Positions 8,408 through 16,091 of a stretch of DNA of 64,000 bases are shown here, piece after piece. Under the pieces are notes generated by a model. It was given only the letters and a program-made list of their open reading frames with translations, had not been told where the DNA came from and ran no database searches. The position numbers and the translations under genes are program-made. Source of the stretch: Pirellula sp. SH-Sr6A (GTDB lineage Bacteria; Planctomycetota; Planctomycetia; Pirellulales; Pirellulaceae). Where the stretch lies: assembly GCF_001610875.1 (NCBI RefSeq), contig NZ_CP011272.1:6057988-6121987 (forward strand), given 5' to 3'. Within the stretch, counting starts at the first letter, position 1. Every line of letters starts with the position of its first letter.

Positions 8408-8744
8408 GATGATCACTATCAAATAGAAACAGAGCCTCCACATCGCAGCGCATGGCCGGATTCAGATCCGATCCATTGATCCGAACAAAGCGAAACGAAG
8501 AGAGAGACCATCAGGCCGAGTCGCTCGCATTTCCAGGCTGATGGCTGTTGCGATCCATTTCGATAAGATGCTTCGAACGGGAGAAGTATCCGACATGGTC
8601 GAGCTAGCTGACCGCGAGCAAGTCACTAAGCCGCGGATGAGCCAAACCATGGTCCTCAACCAACTGGCACCGGACATCCAAGAATCTCTAATAAATCTGC
8701 CGGCCACTAAAGGCAAACCCGATAGACGCGGAATGCGGAGTTAG
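8408..8744 (+). pseudogene. Recombinase-associated small gene, decayed copy 2
   Basis: The nucleotide sequence is highly similar to 6288-6600 (for example the identical stretch from about 8461 to 8500), including the upstream ribosome site GGAGGTCTA. The sixth codon is TAG. After the LAPDIQE block the sequence diverges and ends in GKPDRRGMRS, about 30 residues early. The 3' end abuts a choloylglycine-hydrolase fragment, so this copy marks the edge of an inserted element. Confidence 0.8.
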
Positions 8745-8886
8745 CTTTTTCCGTCCAGTCCTGAGTCCGACCGACAAACACTTGGTCGTCTCCTGCGACA
8801 CATATCACTCGCGTACAAGCCAACGCGATTGGGGCGGAAAACATTCCGACAAGACCGACCATGAAAGCCACGAAACTTCGACGCAT
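8707..8886 (-). pseudogene. N-terminal fragment of a choloylglycine hydrolase-type Ntn hydrolase
   Basis: A signal peptide (MRRSFVAFMVGLVGMFSA) ends before ALACTRVICV, where the Cys would be the N-terminal nucleophile after cleavage. VFVGRTQDWTE is the expected next conserved block of linear-amide C-N hydrolases. The reading breaks at about NSAFRV, where the recombinase-linked copy begins on the other strand. Full-length members have about 330 residues; only some 55 remain. Confidence 0.65.
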
Positions 8887-9106
8887 GAACACTGCTCCAG
8901 ATAAGAATTTTTCGTTCTACGATTCAACTGGTCTGCAATTGAAGCGGAAAAGCATTCTGCCACGGCATTTCGAACAGCGAACTCGACTGCGATCGTATCT
9001 TACCATCAAACTCATCTTGGTTAGGTTGATGACCTTACTCTATCCGTGCCGGTGAATCTCCCCGCAGCGACCCAGTCTCGGGCACATGTATACTTGCCCA
9101 GAAGTC

Positions 9107-9255
9107 CAGCCACGAATGAGCCAAATCATGGTTTTTATTCAGCTTGCACCGGACCTTCAAGAGCAGCTACTGTTCTTCTCCCGCATCACGGAAGGCAAAC
9201 AAGAGATCTCCGAAATGACTCTCCGCTCGATAGCCGATTACCATCAGCGCCGGAT
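9107..9255 (+). pseudogene. Recombinase-associated small gene, fragment copy 3
   Basis: The sequence reads PRMSQIMVFIQLAPDLQEQ and then LLFFSRITEGKQEISE, matching the C-terminal half of the 6288-6713 protein. The N-terminal half and any start are missing. Homology fades at about 9255. It lies 220 bases before the first integron cassette. Confidence 0.7.
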
Positions 9256-9513
9256 AATTCGAGATACTGTACGGCGAGCCGCCACCACACATCCGCACCC
9301 GCTGGGGATGTCCTTAGAACGCCTTCAGGCCATTTCGGGTCGGAAATCCCAAGAAAAGACGCAGATTACCTTCTAGAGGGTGAGCGCAAATCAGGAGGGC
9401 AGGCAGCCCATTCGACCTGTTTGGTGGGCTACAATGCGACTTTTGTTTTCCGGCGCGGGCGCCGGAGAATTACTAGTTATCGCAGAAGCGAGTGCACACC
9501 TCAGAGGGACACA

Positions 9514-9912
9514 TTGACTCCTGAACAGCAAATTCGGTGGGGATACGCCGGTGTGATCGTAACGCTCGCGGTGATAGCAAGCCTATCCACATCAGGATCA
9601 ATGAGTCCGGTGGCGATGCTCATGTTTGCATCAATGGCGATGCTCAACGATGCGAACATCGAGCAGGCGACTGACACACTCTTTTATTCGCGAAATCGTT
9701 GGTTGATGCTAATTATTTGTATGGGAGTTTCGATCTCCCCTGCGTTACTTGTTGGCGATGCTATCGTGAGAACAGAAAATTCCAATTTCCCGCTTTGGAT
9801 ACGTTGGGTGTTGGCCTCGGCGATCGCGATACTGACTGTTGGTTGTGCTATACTTGGTACGATACGATCAACTACTTCAATCAGCGTCAACCAAGCACAT
9901 GACAAGCGATAA
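9514..9912 (+). CDS. Cassette 1: small membrane protein
   Basis: This protein of about 132 residues has four likely membrane helices (YAGVIVTLAVIASL, VAMLMFASMAML, WLMLIICMGVSISPALL, VLASAIAILTVGCAIL). No family is recognised. The likely start is TTG at 9514, just after AGAGGGA; upstream in-frame sequence is outside the cassette or unlikely to be coding. The stop codon lies inside the attC R'' box, as is common for cassette genes. Membrane proteins are frequent among integron cassettes. Confidence 0.65.
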   Translation: MTPEQQIRWGYAGVIVTLAVIASLSTSGSMSPVAMLMFASMAMLNDANIEQATDTLFYSRNRWLMLIICMGVSISPALLVGDAIVRTENSNFPLWIRWVLASAIAILTVGCAILGTIRSTTSISVNQAHDKR

Positions 9913-9998
9913 CAATCCTATGCACCTAAGCCCCCGCCGGTGCTTTACTGACTTTCGAGACATCTCTTGCGGGGGCTAGGTGATGGGTTGCGTTCGTC
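9907..9998 (+). repeat. attC site 1
   Basis: R'' CGATAAC (9907-9913) and R' GTTCGTC (9992-9998) enclose a near-palindrome whose arms CACCTAAGCCCCCGC and GCGGGGGCTAGGTG pair with one unpaired A, the kind of extrahelical base that orients attC recombination. The site is 92 bp and strongly similar to attC site 3. Confidence 0.9.
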
Positions 9999-10015
9999 GA
10001 AAGAAGATCGCTAGA

Positions 10016-10399
10016 GTGAAGGCTCGCTTCTCGCTAAGAACTCTGATCGCGACGCCCGCCTGCATCGCGATTTTACTTGCTTCATACACTTGGTTCTCGC
10101 CGGGTGTTACCGTGACGGTACGAAATAGAGGTTTTTCAACACTCGTTGATCTGAAGGTACATGTAACCGGCAGGTCCTGCGAACTCGGTGACATTGCTAG
10201 CGGTTCAATAAGAGAATGCAAAACAAACCCAACGAGTGAATCACACGTGGAGATTTCATACCAGCTAACTGACGGAACGACCAAGCGCCACACAGTTGAT
10301 TGCTACTTCGAATCGGGCTACCGCGGTGCGGTCGAAGTCGAAATACAAGACGGAGAGCTAATCCACTCGTCGCATCAAATTCAATTCTCGTTTTTGTGA
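10016..10399 (+). CDS. Cassette 2: membrane-anchored hypothetical protein
   Basis: A basic N-terminus (MKARFSLRTLI) leads into one membrane helix and then about 95 residues rich in beta propensity (VTVTVRNRGFSTLVDLKV). The FSLRTLI motif before a helix is common in planctomycete proteins of unknown role. GTG at 10016 is chosen because AAAGAAG lies just upstream and the longer frame from 9980 would run through the attC site. There is no functional prediction. Confidence 0.65.
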   Translation: MKARFSLRTLIATPACIAILLASYTWFSPGVTVTVRNRGFSTLVDLKVHVTGRSCELGDIASGSIRECKTNPTSESHVEISYQLTDGTTKRHTVDCYFESGYRGAVEVEIQDGELIHSSHQIQFSFL

Positions 10400-10425
10400 C
10401 ATGTGGCTTGCTCTGGGGTACAATC

Positions 10426-10516
10426 GACGAACAAAGGATTACAGCAAAGCGCTCGATCAGCCGCACCGGCTTGCTTTAAGTGTACTGCTCGCACTTGCTG
10501 AATCCAGTCGTTCGTC
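10426..10516 (+). repeat. attC site 2
   Basis: R'' GACGAAC (10426-10432) and R' GTTCGTC (10510-10516) are exact reverse complements. Inner arms GGATTACAGCAA and TTGCTGAATCC pair except for one extra A, the expected extrahelical base. Total 91 bp. Confidence 0.92.
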
Positions 10517-10552
10517 CAATTTAATGCAGTTCCTCGCCATAGTTATTTGCAT

Positions 10553-10990
10553 ATGCGATTCTCCCTGTTTTCGCTGCTTCTTCTGACCACAGTGGTCGGA
10601 GTTGCATTGGCGACAACAATAACAGCAGCCATCCAGGACAACGGACGGATGATTCTCGACGTCACGAAATTCATCGTGGTTTTTCTCTCGGCGGCCGCAT
10701 TGACAACCGGCATTCTATCGTCGGGTAGGATTCAAGTGTTTTGCCTTACTTGGGGGATCTTCGTCGTTACGCAGGACTTGTGTCATTCTACTCCTCTTGT
10801 TGTGAAAGAGTTGGTGGAGAATGCGTTAATCCCGCCACAAGAATCGTCTGAACGCGTGACGCTTGCCACAACATATGTATTCGAGATCACTGGAGTCTGG
10901 TTTGATATTCGCGTTGCGACCATCGCCGCATGCGTAGCCGTTATGCTCTCAACTTCGAAGCGGCTTGAAAATTATGACATCCAACGTTAA
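10553..10990 (+). CDS. Cassette 3: membrane protein
   Basis: This 145-residue protein begins MRFSLFSLLLLTTVVGVALA, a variant of the planctomycete RFSLRTLL membrane motif, and has two further hydrophobic segments plus a C-terminal helix (VATIAACVAVML). No known domain was recognised. ATG at 10553 lies 36 bases inside the cassette; no clear ribosome site is visible, as in many cassette genes. Confidence 0.65.
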   Translation: MRFSLFSLLLLTTVVGVALATTITAAIQDNGRMILDVTKFIVVFLSAAALTTGILSSGRIQVFCLTWGIFVVTQDLCHSTPLVVKELVENALIPPQESSERVTLATTYVFEITGVWFDIRVATIAACVAVMLSTSKRLENYDIQR

Positions 10991-11069
10991 AAGGAATTCG
11001 AGCAGAATGCAAATGACTAGATCGCTTAGGTTTGTACCATGGAGTTCGACACCGCTTTAGCATAAACAG

Positions 11070-11161
11070 GACGAACCGTCCCATGCACCTAAGCCCCCGC
11101 TGGTGCATTACTAGCTTAAGAGGCATCTCTTCCGGGGGCTAGGTGATGGGTGCCGTTACGC
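11070..11161 (+). repeat. attC site 3
   Basis: R'' GACGAAC (11070-11076) and R' GTTACGC (11155-11161), 92 bp. Inner arms CACCTAAGCCCCCGC and CCGGGGGCTAGGTG pair with one unpaired A. The body is nearly identical to attC site 1, so the two cassettes share an attC lineage. Confidence 0.9.
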
Positions 11162-11167
11162 CAGGAG

Positions 11168-11602
11168 ATGCGATTGACAGAACCGTCAACTATCAAACTT
11201 GCGTCCGGACGTGAGATCGCGATTGGGCGAATCTATCAGTCCAGAGCTTACGAGGGACTGATCGAAGGCTTGCCAACACGAGAGCGCAATGCGAGACGGA
11301 TTCCATACTTCTGCAACAAAGCCCAGAATCTGTGGAAACTCAAGGTTCACTTGATCGAACCGTCGGAGACCCCAATCGAGTACGATGGGAAGTATCCTTT
11401 TGGTACACCCGCGATGCTCCCTGGTACGGTCTGCTTTGGTCGATTCTCATCCTTGCAACCAGCGCGTGACAAGAACATGGATGGATCTGAATTGACCATC
11501 GTGTGGTTCCAAAGCGACTTTGCTTTTCCCATTGATGCCCCTGTCCTCAATGCAATTCGAAAGCTGGATTGGGAAGCGATCGCTGTGGACTACCAGTACT
11601 AA
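11168..11602 (+). CDS. Cassette 4: soluble hypothetical protein
   Basis: This is an approximately 144-residue soluble protein. It has a compact N-terminal block (LASGREIAIGRIYQSRAYEGL), a middle HLIEPSETPIEY and an acidic end LDWEAIAVDYQY. I have the impression of a widespread small family of unknown function with the same SxxYxGLLEG and FQ..FAPPID pattern, but cannot name it. AGGAG at 11163-11167 would best serve a TTG start at 11174; the ATG at 11168 is the alternative. Confidence 0.65.
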   Translation: MRLTEPSTIKLASGREIAIGRIYQSRAYEGLIEGLPTRERNARRIPYFCNKAQNLWKLKVHLIEPSETPIEYDGKYPFGTPAMLPGTVCFGRFSSLQPARDKNMDGSELTIVWFQSDFAFPIDAPVLNAIRKLDWEAIAVDYQY

Positions 11603-11604
11603 AA

Positions 11605-11697
11605 GCGTAACAATGGCATGCACACGAAGCCCTCGATCAGCCGTTTTTGACTTGCGTAGAGTCAATCGCTCGGACTCAGTGACGCCGGTCGTTATTT
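11605..11697 (+). repeat. attC site 4
   Basis: R'' GCGTAAC (11605-11611) and R' GTTATTT (11691-11697), 93 bp. Inner arms AATGGCATGCAC and GTGACGCC pair imperfectly. The core (GCCCTCGATCAGCCG and GCGTAGAGTCAA) is shared with attC site 6. Confidence 0.85.
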
Positions 11698-11706
11698 GGC
11701 AAAGGC

Positions 11707-12243
11707 ATGACAGCGAATCTCAAACCTCGAACGATACCACACTTCGTCGTATCGGCAGCCGTAGCCGTCTGCTTACTTGGCTGCGGTACCACCACGTCAC
11801 CACCTGAATCGACTGTAGAATGGATCGACCCAAACAAGATCCAGCAAGGCCCAACACTACACGACACATTACCGGCTGAATTGCTGACTCGAATCAAAGC
11901 GGTCCATGAAACATTTGCTGACGTCGATGGAACACCGCTTGAAAAGTGGATTGACGACTTCAAGCGTGACCTCGACCCGGAAGGTAACATCCGCGTATGG
12001 GAAGACATGCAGGTTGCTTACAATTCATACTGCAACCAACGCGAACTGCCACTTGAGACACGAAGAGAGGTCTTCAGGATCGTCCTGATGCGATCAATGA
12101 TGCCCGACAAGGACGTGCTCGCCCGACTTGAATTAGAGCATGTCCCTGCTGATGACGTGCCCATTATCCTTGCTGCATATCCAGGTGATGCGAAACCGAT
12201 CGACGTGATTCAAACTGATCAGATACCCCCAAAAGCCAAATAA
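11707..12243 (+). CDS. Cassette 5: predicted lipoprotein
   Basis: A 178-residue protein with a signal ending in the lipobox VCLLGC (about residue 26), so it should be lipid-anchored. The mature part is hydrophilic, helical and acidic, with no recognised domain. ATG at 11707 lies ten bases after the attC R' box. Its TAA stop overlaps the next R'' box. Confidence 0.75.
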   Translation: MTANLKPRTIPHFVVSAAVAVCLLGCGTTTSPPESTVEWIDPNKIQQGPTLHDTLPAELLTRIKAVHETFADVDGTPLEKWIDDFKRDLDPEGNIRVWEDMQVAYNSYCNQRELPLETRREVFRIVLMRSMMPDKDVLARLELEHVPADDVPIILAAYPGDAKPIDVIQTDQIPPKAK

Positions 12244-12326
12244 CAAAACATTGTACCGAAGCCGCCGACGGTGCGCTGTGGGATGGTGATTCTTGTTCGG
12301 CGGCTCGGGGAATGTTGGCGTTCCGT
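12238..12326 (+). repeat. attC site 5
   Basis: R'' AAATAAC (12238-12244) and R' GTTCCGT (12320-12326), 89 bp. Inner arms CATTGTACCGAAGCCGCCGA and TCGGCGGCTCGG...AATG pair well, with short bulges. It is the most GC-rich of the set. Confidence 0.85.
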
Positions 12327-12380
12327 TGTGAAACCCTCAAGCAGTACGGTCCAGGACGAAGAATTAGTGCCGACACATCA

Positions 12381-12740
12381 ATGAACGATATCATTGCCAA
12401 AACATCCTTCGACTGCATCGACCAAAAGGGCAACGCCTTCGTGACAACAGTGGAAATTGGCGTCCCAAAACCGTTCGAATCAAAAAGCGGATCGATAGAC
12501 TACAGTTGCTCTGTAGCCGTATTGCCTCTTAACGTGTACCGAGAAATGGGAGCGTGTGGAACTGATTCCTTGATGGCATTGAGTTTAGCAATAGAGAATA
12601 CGCGTCAGATACTGAGAGCGTTTGTGCAATTGGGGGGGCGGGTTTACTACTCCGGAACCAAAACCCCAATCGATATCGATAGCCCGACGTTTCAACCAGT
12701 CGCAGAGCACCTTGTAAATCCGCAGTTCCGCGTCCAGTGA
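12381..12740 (+). CDS. Cassette 6: hypothetical protein, DUF6968-like
   Basis: This is a 119-residue soluble protein. The pattern FVTTVEIGVPKP, then SIDYSCSVAV, then DSLMALSLAIENTRQIL and a Gly-rich end resembles small DUF6968-type proteins (beta strands followed by one long helix); the match is from memory and moderate. ATG at 12381 is chosen because the longer frame from 12312 overlaps the attC. Function unknown. Confidence 0.55.
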   Translation: MNDIIAKTSFDCIDQKGNAFVTTVEIGVPKPFESKSGSIDYSCSVAVLPLNVYREMGACGTDSLMALSLAIENTRQILRAFVQLGGRVYYSGTKTPIDIDSPTFQPVAEHLVNPQFRVQ

Positions 12741-12772
12741 ACTATACAATCGTCATTGAAATCGAAAACACA

Positions 12773-12864
12773 ACAGAACAAATGGTTGCAGACGAAGCCC
12801 TCGATAAGCCGTTTCGACTTGCGTAGAGTCAACTGCTCGGGCTCACTGAACCCAGCCGTTCGCC
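12773..12864 (+). repeat. attC site 6
   Basis: R'' ACAGAAC (12773-12779) and R' GTTCGCC (12858-12864), 92 bp. Inner arms TGGTTGCAG and CTGAACCCA pair with an extra base. The body shares GAAGCCCTCGAT and GCGTAGAGTCAA with attC site 4. Confidence 0.9.
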
Positions 12865-12879
12865 CATCGAGGAAGCCTT

Positions 12880-13596
12880 TTGGCAGTGCATGAATCAATG
12901 CGGTTGATACTGTTTTCCGGACTTGCCGCCGACGCCAATGTCTTCGTTTCGCAGAAACTCACCTTTCCGCAATTAATCGTTCCCGCATGGCCGAAACCTC
13001 GATCAAATGATACGCTAGACTCGTACTGTGAACGACTTGCGGACATCATTCGACCGGACGTTGGCACACTCATCGGAGGTGCTTCGTTCGGTGGCATCAT
13101 TGCGATACATGTCGCGCAATACTTTAGGCCCGCAGCATTGATTTTGATTGGTAGTCTTCGATCGCCTTCCGAACTGCCTCGTTGGATACGGTTTTGCCGT
13201 CCACTGAAACCGTTGATTCCGCTGATTCCGGTTCGACTGCTTCAAATTCTCTGTGCTCCGATTGCATCGCAACTTGCTCGACAATGGTGCCCACACCATT
13301 GCGGTCTAGCTCGTCAATTCCGCAGCGCCGATCCAGCGGTGTTTATATGGTCGCTTGCCCGAATTCTTGACTGGAATGTTGCTCCTGTGTTGGATTGCCC
13401 AGTGTTTCACATTCACGGTGATCGTGACCTCGTTCTGCCAATACGATATACTAATGCCGATACGAAGATTGCTGGTGGCGGCCACGTGATTTCGCTGACA
13501 CATCCACGAGAGGTCAACGACTTCATCCGTTCCGCTATCACCCAAGTATCGGGCGAACAATTGGAAGCACCAAAGTCGCCGAACGGTGCGTTTTGA
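12880..13596 (+). CDS. Cassette 7: alpha/beta hydrolase
   Basis: This is a 220-240-residue alpha/beta hydrolase. The nucleophile elbow is GGASFGG, the acid probably lies in HGDRDLVLP and the His in GGGHVISLTHP. It is the only cassette product with an evident enzyme fold; the substrate is unknown. Possible starts are TTG 12880 (after GAGGAAG) and ATG 12898 (MRLILFSG); the fold begins at the latter. The last 13 or so residues are encoded inside attC site 7, so the C-terminus depends on the cassette junction. Confidence 0.8.
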   Translation: MAVHESMRLILFSGLAADANVFVSQKLTFPQLIVPAWPKPRSNDTLDSYCERLADIIRPDVGTLIGGASFGGIIAIHVAQYFRPAALILIGSLRSPSELPRWIRFCRPLKPLIPLIPVRLLQILCAPIASQLARQWCPHHCGLARQFRSADPAVFIWSLARILDWNVAPVLDCPVFHIHGDRDLVLPIRYTNADTKIAGGGHVISLTHPREVNDFIRSAITQVSGEQLEAPKSPNGAF

Positions 13597-13642
13597 CAAT
13601 GGAGCGATCACTCCGTCGACTTGGTGATCCGTCGCGTTACCC
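13552..13642 (+). repeat. attC site 7
   Basis: R'' GGCGAAC (13552-13558) and R' GTTACCC (13636-13642), 91 bp. Inner arms CACCAAAGTCG and CGACTTGGTG pair with one unpaired A. It overlaps the 3' end of the hydrolase gene. Confidence 0.9.
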
Positions 13643-13652
13643 GAATGAGGCC

Positions 13653-13864
13653 ATGTTGATCCGACCCCTTGTTCTCATTGGCTTGGTTGTGATGCTAGCT
13701 ACGACCGGATGCAATCGCACGGACCGGCGTCTCGCATTCAGTGCTCACTCTAAGTCTGCGATTCCGAAAACTGCAACCTTGATTCATAGCGGTGCTCAAT
13801 ACGCTGGATTTGATGCAAGTTACGGATTCGTATTTGACGTAACAGATGGTGCAGTTGTGGACCA
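13653..13864 (+). pseudogene. Cassette 8: lipoprotein gene cut by insertion sequence
   Basis: From ATG 13653 the frame gives a lipoprotein signal (LIRPLVLIGLVVMLATTGC) and about 50 further residues up to FDVTDGAVVDQ, where the terminal repeat of the ISKra4-like element begins. The expected R'' box (GGGTAAC) was not found beyond the element, so the rest of the cassette appears deleted rather than merely displaced. Confidence 0.65.
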
Positions 13865-15682
13865 ACGGGTGCATTTGCTTTTATGGCACTTTTGCGGTGT
13901 GGTAATCATTGAGATTTCTGAGTTCTTTGACGCGCATCGGATTTCGGTCTTGGCGACTCGTCAAGTTTTGGGAGTGCTTGCTTTCGGTTCCGCTTCATTT
14001 CGTACTTGACCACCGCTCGGTCATCATCCCATCTGCCACTCAGTATCGATGATCGGATCGTAAGTATCTTCTCTGCCTTTTGAATTCGCCAAAACGTTCC
14101 GCTGTTCTTCATCCGAAGATTGATCACTCGACGTATCGCACTCTCAATCGATCCACTTCCAAGTGGGAGTCCCATCAGCTTGAACTTCGGATAGTCCAGG
14201 CGTCCTGCCTCCCCGTGGCTACGAATGTATTCGATGACTCGTTTGATTTCTGATCGATCGGCAGAGGATAGATCCTCGGCCTGACTTAGCCGAGCAGTGA
14301 GCACTTCGACAACCTGCGACCATTGACCATCTCGCAATCGACTTCGCAGTTCATTGGAATTCGATGGTTCACTTTCCCCAGCAGCATTCAAAGAACGATC
14401 CAAGGGCTGGAGGGCTTTGCCTAGGTTCTCTACGGCGTGGCACACGTCAAGCACTTGATTGACAACCACTGCGGATTCCACCTTCGCTTTAGCAAGTATC
14501 GAATCGATCCGTCCCCAGATCCAAGTCGCACCGTCGCTATTGAACGTAATCGTCTTTGCTTTATTGGCTCCCAAGCGATGGAGGTGCATGCTGATTAGTC
14601 GTTCCATATAGTCTGCGTCACCGAATGAGCCATCGATCAGAACTCGAACCGCTTCGTCTCTTCGTCCATTGTCATCGTGCGCGTAGATGATTAGCAGTTT
14701 TGGTTCTCGCCAATCGGCCTGAAAACGACTGGATCTACGCGTTTCCTTGGAGCGTCCCGCACTTAGCTCGCCTGTGACTTGCGATTGGGTTTTTCCAAAG
14801 TTTTCCACAGGATCGATCCATTCCAGGACGCCGCGTGTTCTCGTCCGGCCACCGTCAATTTGCACCGATACTCGCCTTCCAGTGAATTCGCAACCTTGCT
14901 TCATATCGCCGCGCTCAAATTGCTCCAGCATTCGTTCCCGGACGGTTAGGGATTCCGATCCTGCGCGAGAGACGATACGGTCGATCGTTGTTCGCGTTAA
15001 CTGAATACCGTCTCGTTGCAATTCGACGTATGCTTGATCAAGCGATGGGGCCAACGCCACTGTCCGACACACTTTCGATACAAGCCAAGGAGAAACGTTC
15101 TCTGAAAAGCCATACTGGCTTAGATCGATATCGAGTCCCGGCGTATGATCTTCGCGACTTGCGGCTGGAGATTTCGGTTGACAGTAGAGGGTAGCTGCGT
15201 AGCTGATATGGCCAGCGCCGAGATGGACTTCGACTTGTCGTTCATGTCCAGCTCGCAGCGGTATTGCGTATCCCAATCGTGTTTCCTCGCAACGCTTATC
15301 GTGCTCCTTGGAATTCATGGAATTGGCAATCATCCCAGTAAGACACAGCCCCGCTCCGAGGTCGAACAATTCTTTGACCTGCTGTTCGACGAACTCCATT
15401 TGCATGGGGTCATTGTTGAGAATCACTTGTAGCTGGGCAATTTTTTGATACGCCTCGGCAAGAAACATCCCCATTGTTTGATTGGGATTATTGACTTCAG
15501 GTCCTACGCGGTCGAACACATTCCACCTTCGCATGATCGCCTCCATGTCGTTGGGAAGAAACCCCAATCATCACAGCACGGTAAGCGGTAGTGATCATTA
15601 TAATGCGAAAGCCGTCGCAACACTGTTTGCTAGCATCAGACCAGGCGTGCTAGCTTTAAACCATAAACGCAAATGCACCCGT
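13865..15682. mobile_element. ISKra4-like insertion sequence
   Basis: Terminal inverted repeats of 22 bp at 13865-13886 and 15661-15682 match at 21 positions (ACGGGTGCATTTGC...TATGG). They enclose one transposase gene on the minus strand. No obvious target-site duplication flanks the ends. It lies inside integron cassette 8. Confidence 0.85.
13906..15567 (-). CDS. Transposase, ISKra4-like
   Basis: A 553-residue DDE-type transposase. Likely catalytic blocks are VQIDGGRTRTRG, ITFNSDGATWIWG and LGSGSIESAIRRVINLRMKNSGTFW near the C-terminus, the last being the helix with the terminal acidic residue. A basic tail (KRNRKQALPK) follows. The frame is intact, so the element may be active. Starts at 15567 or the Met eight codons later are both possible. 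Confidence 0.85.
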   Translation of the reverse strand: MGFLPNDMEAIMRRWNVFDRVGPEVNNPNQTMGMFLAEAYQKIAQLQVILNNDPMQMEFVEQQVKELFDLGAGLCLTGMIANSMNSKEHDKRCEETRLGYAIPLRAGHERQVEVHLGAGHISYAATLYCQPKSPAASREDHTPGLDIDLSQYGFSENVSPWLVSKVCRTVALAPSLDQAYVELQRDGIQLTRTTIDRIVSRAGSESLTVRERMLEQFERGDMKQGCEFTGRRVSVQIDGGRTRTRGVLEWIDPVENFGKTQSQVTGELSAGRSKETRRSSRFQADWREPKLLIIYAHDDNGRRDEAVRVLIDGSFGDADYMERLISMHLHRLGANKAKTITFNSDGATWIWGRIDSILAKAKVESAVVVNQVLDVCHAVENLGKALQPLDRSLNAAGESEPSNSNELRSRLRDGQWSQVVEVLTARLSQAEDLSSADRSEIKRVIEYIRSHGEAGRLDYPKFKLMGLPLGSGSIESAIRRVINLRMKNSGTFWRIQKAEKILTIRSSILSGRWDDDRAVVKYEMKRNRKQALPKLDESPRPKSDARQRTQKSQ

Positions 15683-16091
15683 AGCCAACTGCTGACAACA
15701 GAAGATCAATCGCCAGTTACAATGGATCAGGACCTGATAGAGGCGTCAAGAATTCAACAATTATTATCACATCCCCTGTTCGCCGATCCAAGACGAGGGC
15801 GACGACATTCCACTCCAATGTAGTCCATGGAAAAACGCACGAATTCGAGTGACTGGTGCGATATCCTAAGAGCGCTTTCACCGTTGGCAACAAGGCGTGC
15901 TTGGGTCAAACGCGATCGACTAAAGTTTGAGGACGGCTATGAAGCGCCGTGAAGATCGTTTACGGGATTAGAAAATAAAATCGAACACTCCCCCGATCGC
16001 TGGCGCGCATTGAGCAGTACCGATTGGGAACATCCTGCAAACTACTGCTACGACTATCCTGGGATCCTACCTATGCGACGAGGCGGTCACT
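15683..16091 (+). other. No gene seen between two insertion sequences
   Basis: About 410 bases between the two elements carry only short frames without recognisable motifs. No attC site or R'' box was found here, although the remainder of cassette 8 might be expected. Confidence 0.5.

Larger units (their letters stand above)
9476..13864 (+). mobile_element. Integron gene-cassette array without integrase (CALIN type)
   Basis: Seven attC sites of 89-93 bp separate eight open frames that all read to the right. For each complete cassette the 7 bases at its left edge (G/TTxxxx) are the reverse complement of the R'' box at its own right edge: GTTATCG/CGATAAC, GTTCGTC/GACGAAC (twice), GTTACGC/GCGTAAC, GTTATTT/AAATAAC, GTTCGCC/GGCGAAC, and GTTCCGT/ACAGAAC with one mismatch. 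This is the signature left when circular cassettes insert at attC. Cassettes span 9477-9992, 9993-10510, 10511-11155, 11156-11691, 11692-12320, 12321-12858 and 12859-13636; the eighth is cut at 13864 by an insertion sequence. No integrase gene is visible on either side. Confidence 0.9.

Noticed and set aside
9046-9513. N-terminal extension of the cassette 1 membrane protein to 288 residues
   Set aside because: The upstream part crosses the cassette boundary at 9476 and the recombinase-linked fragment; it is rich in Ser/Arg/His and lacks coding character. The TTG at 9514 fits better.
15683-16091. Search for a further attC site after the ISKra4-like element
   Set aside because: No R''/R' pair or palindromic arms were found, so the array cannot be extended past the element.
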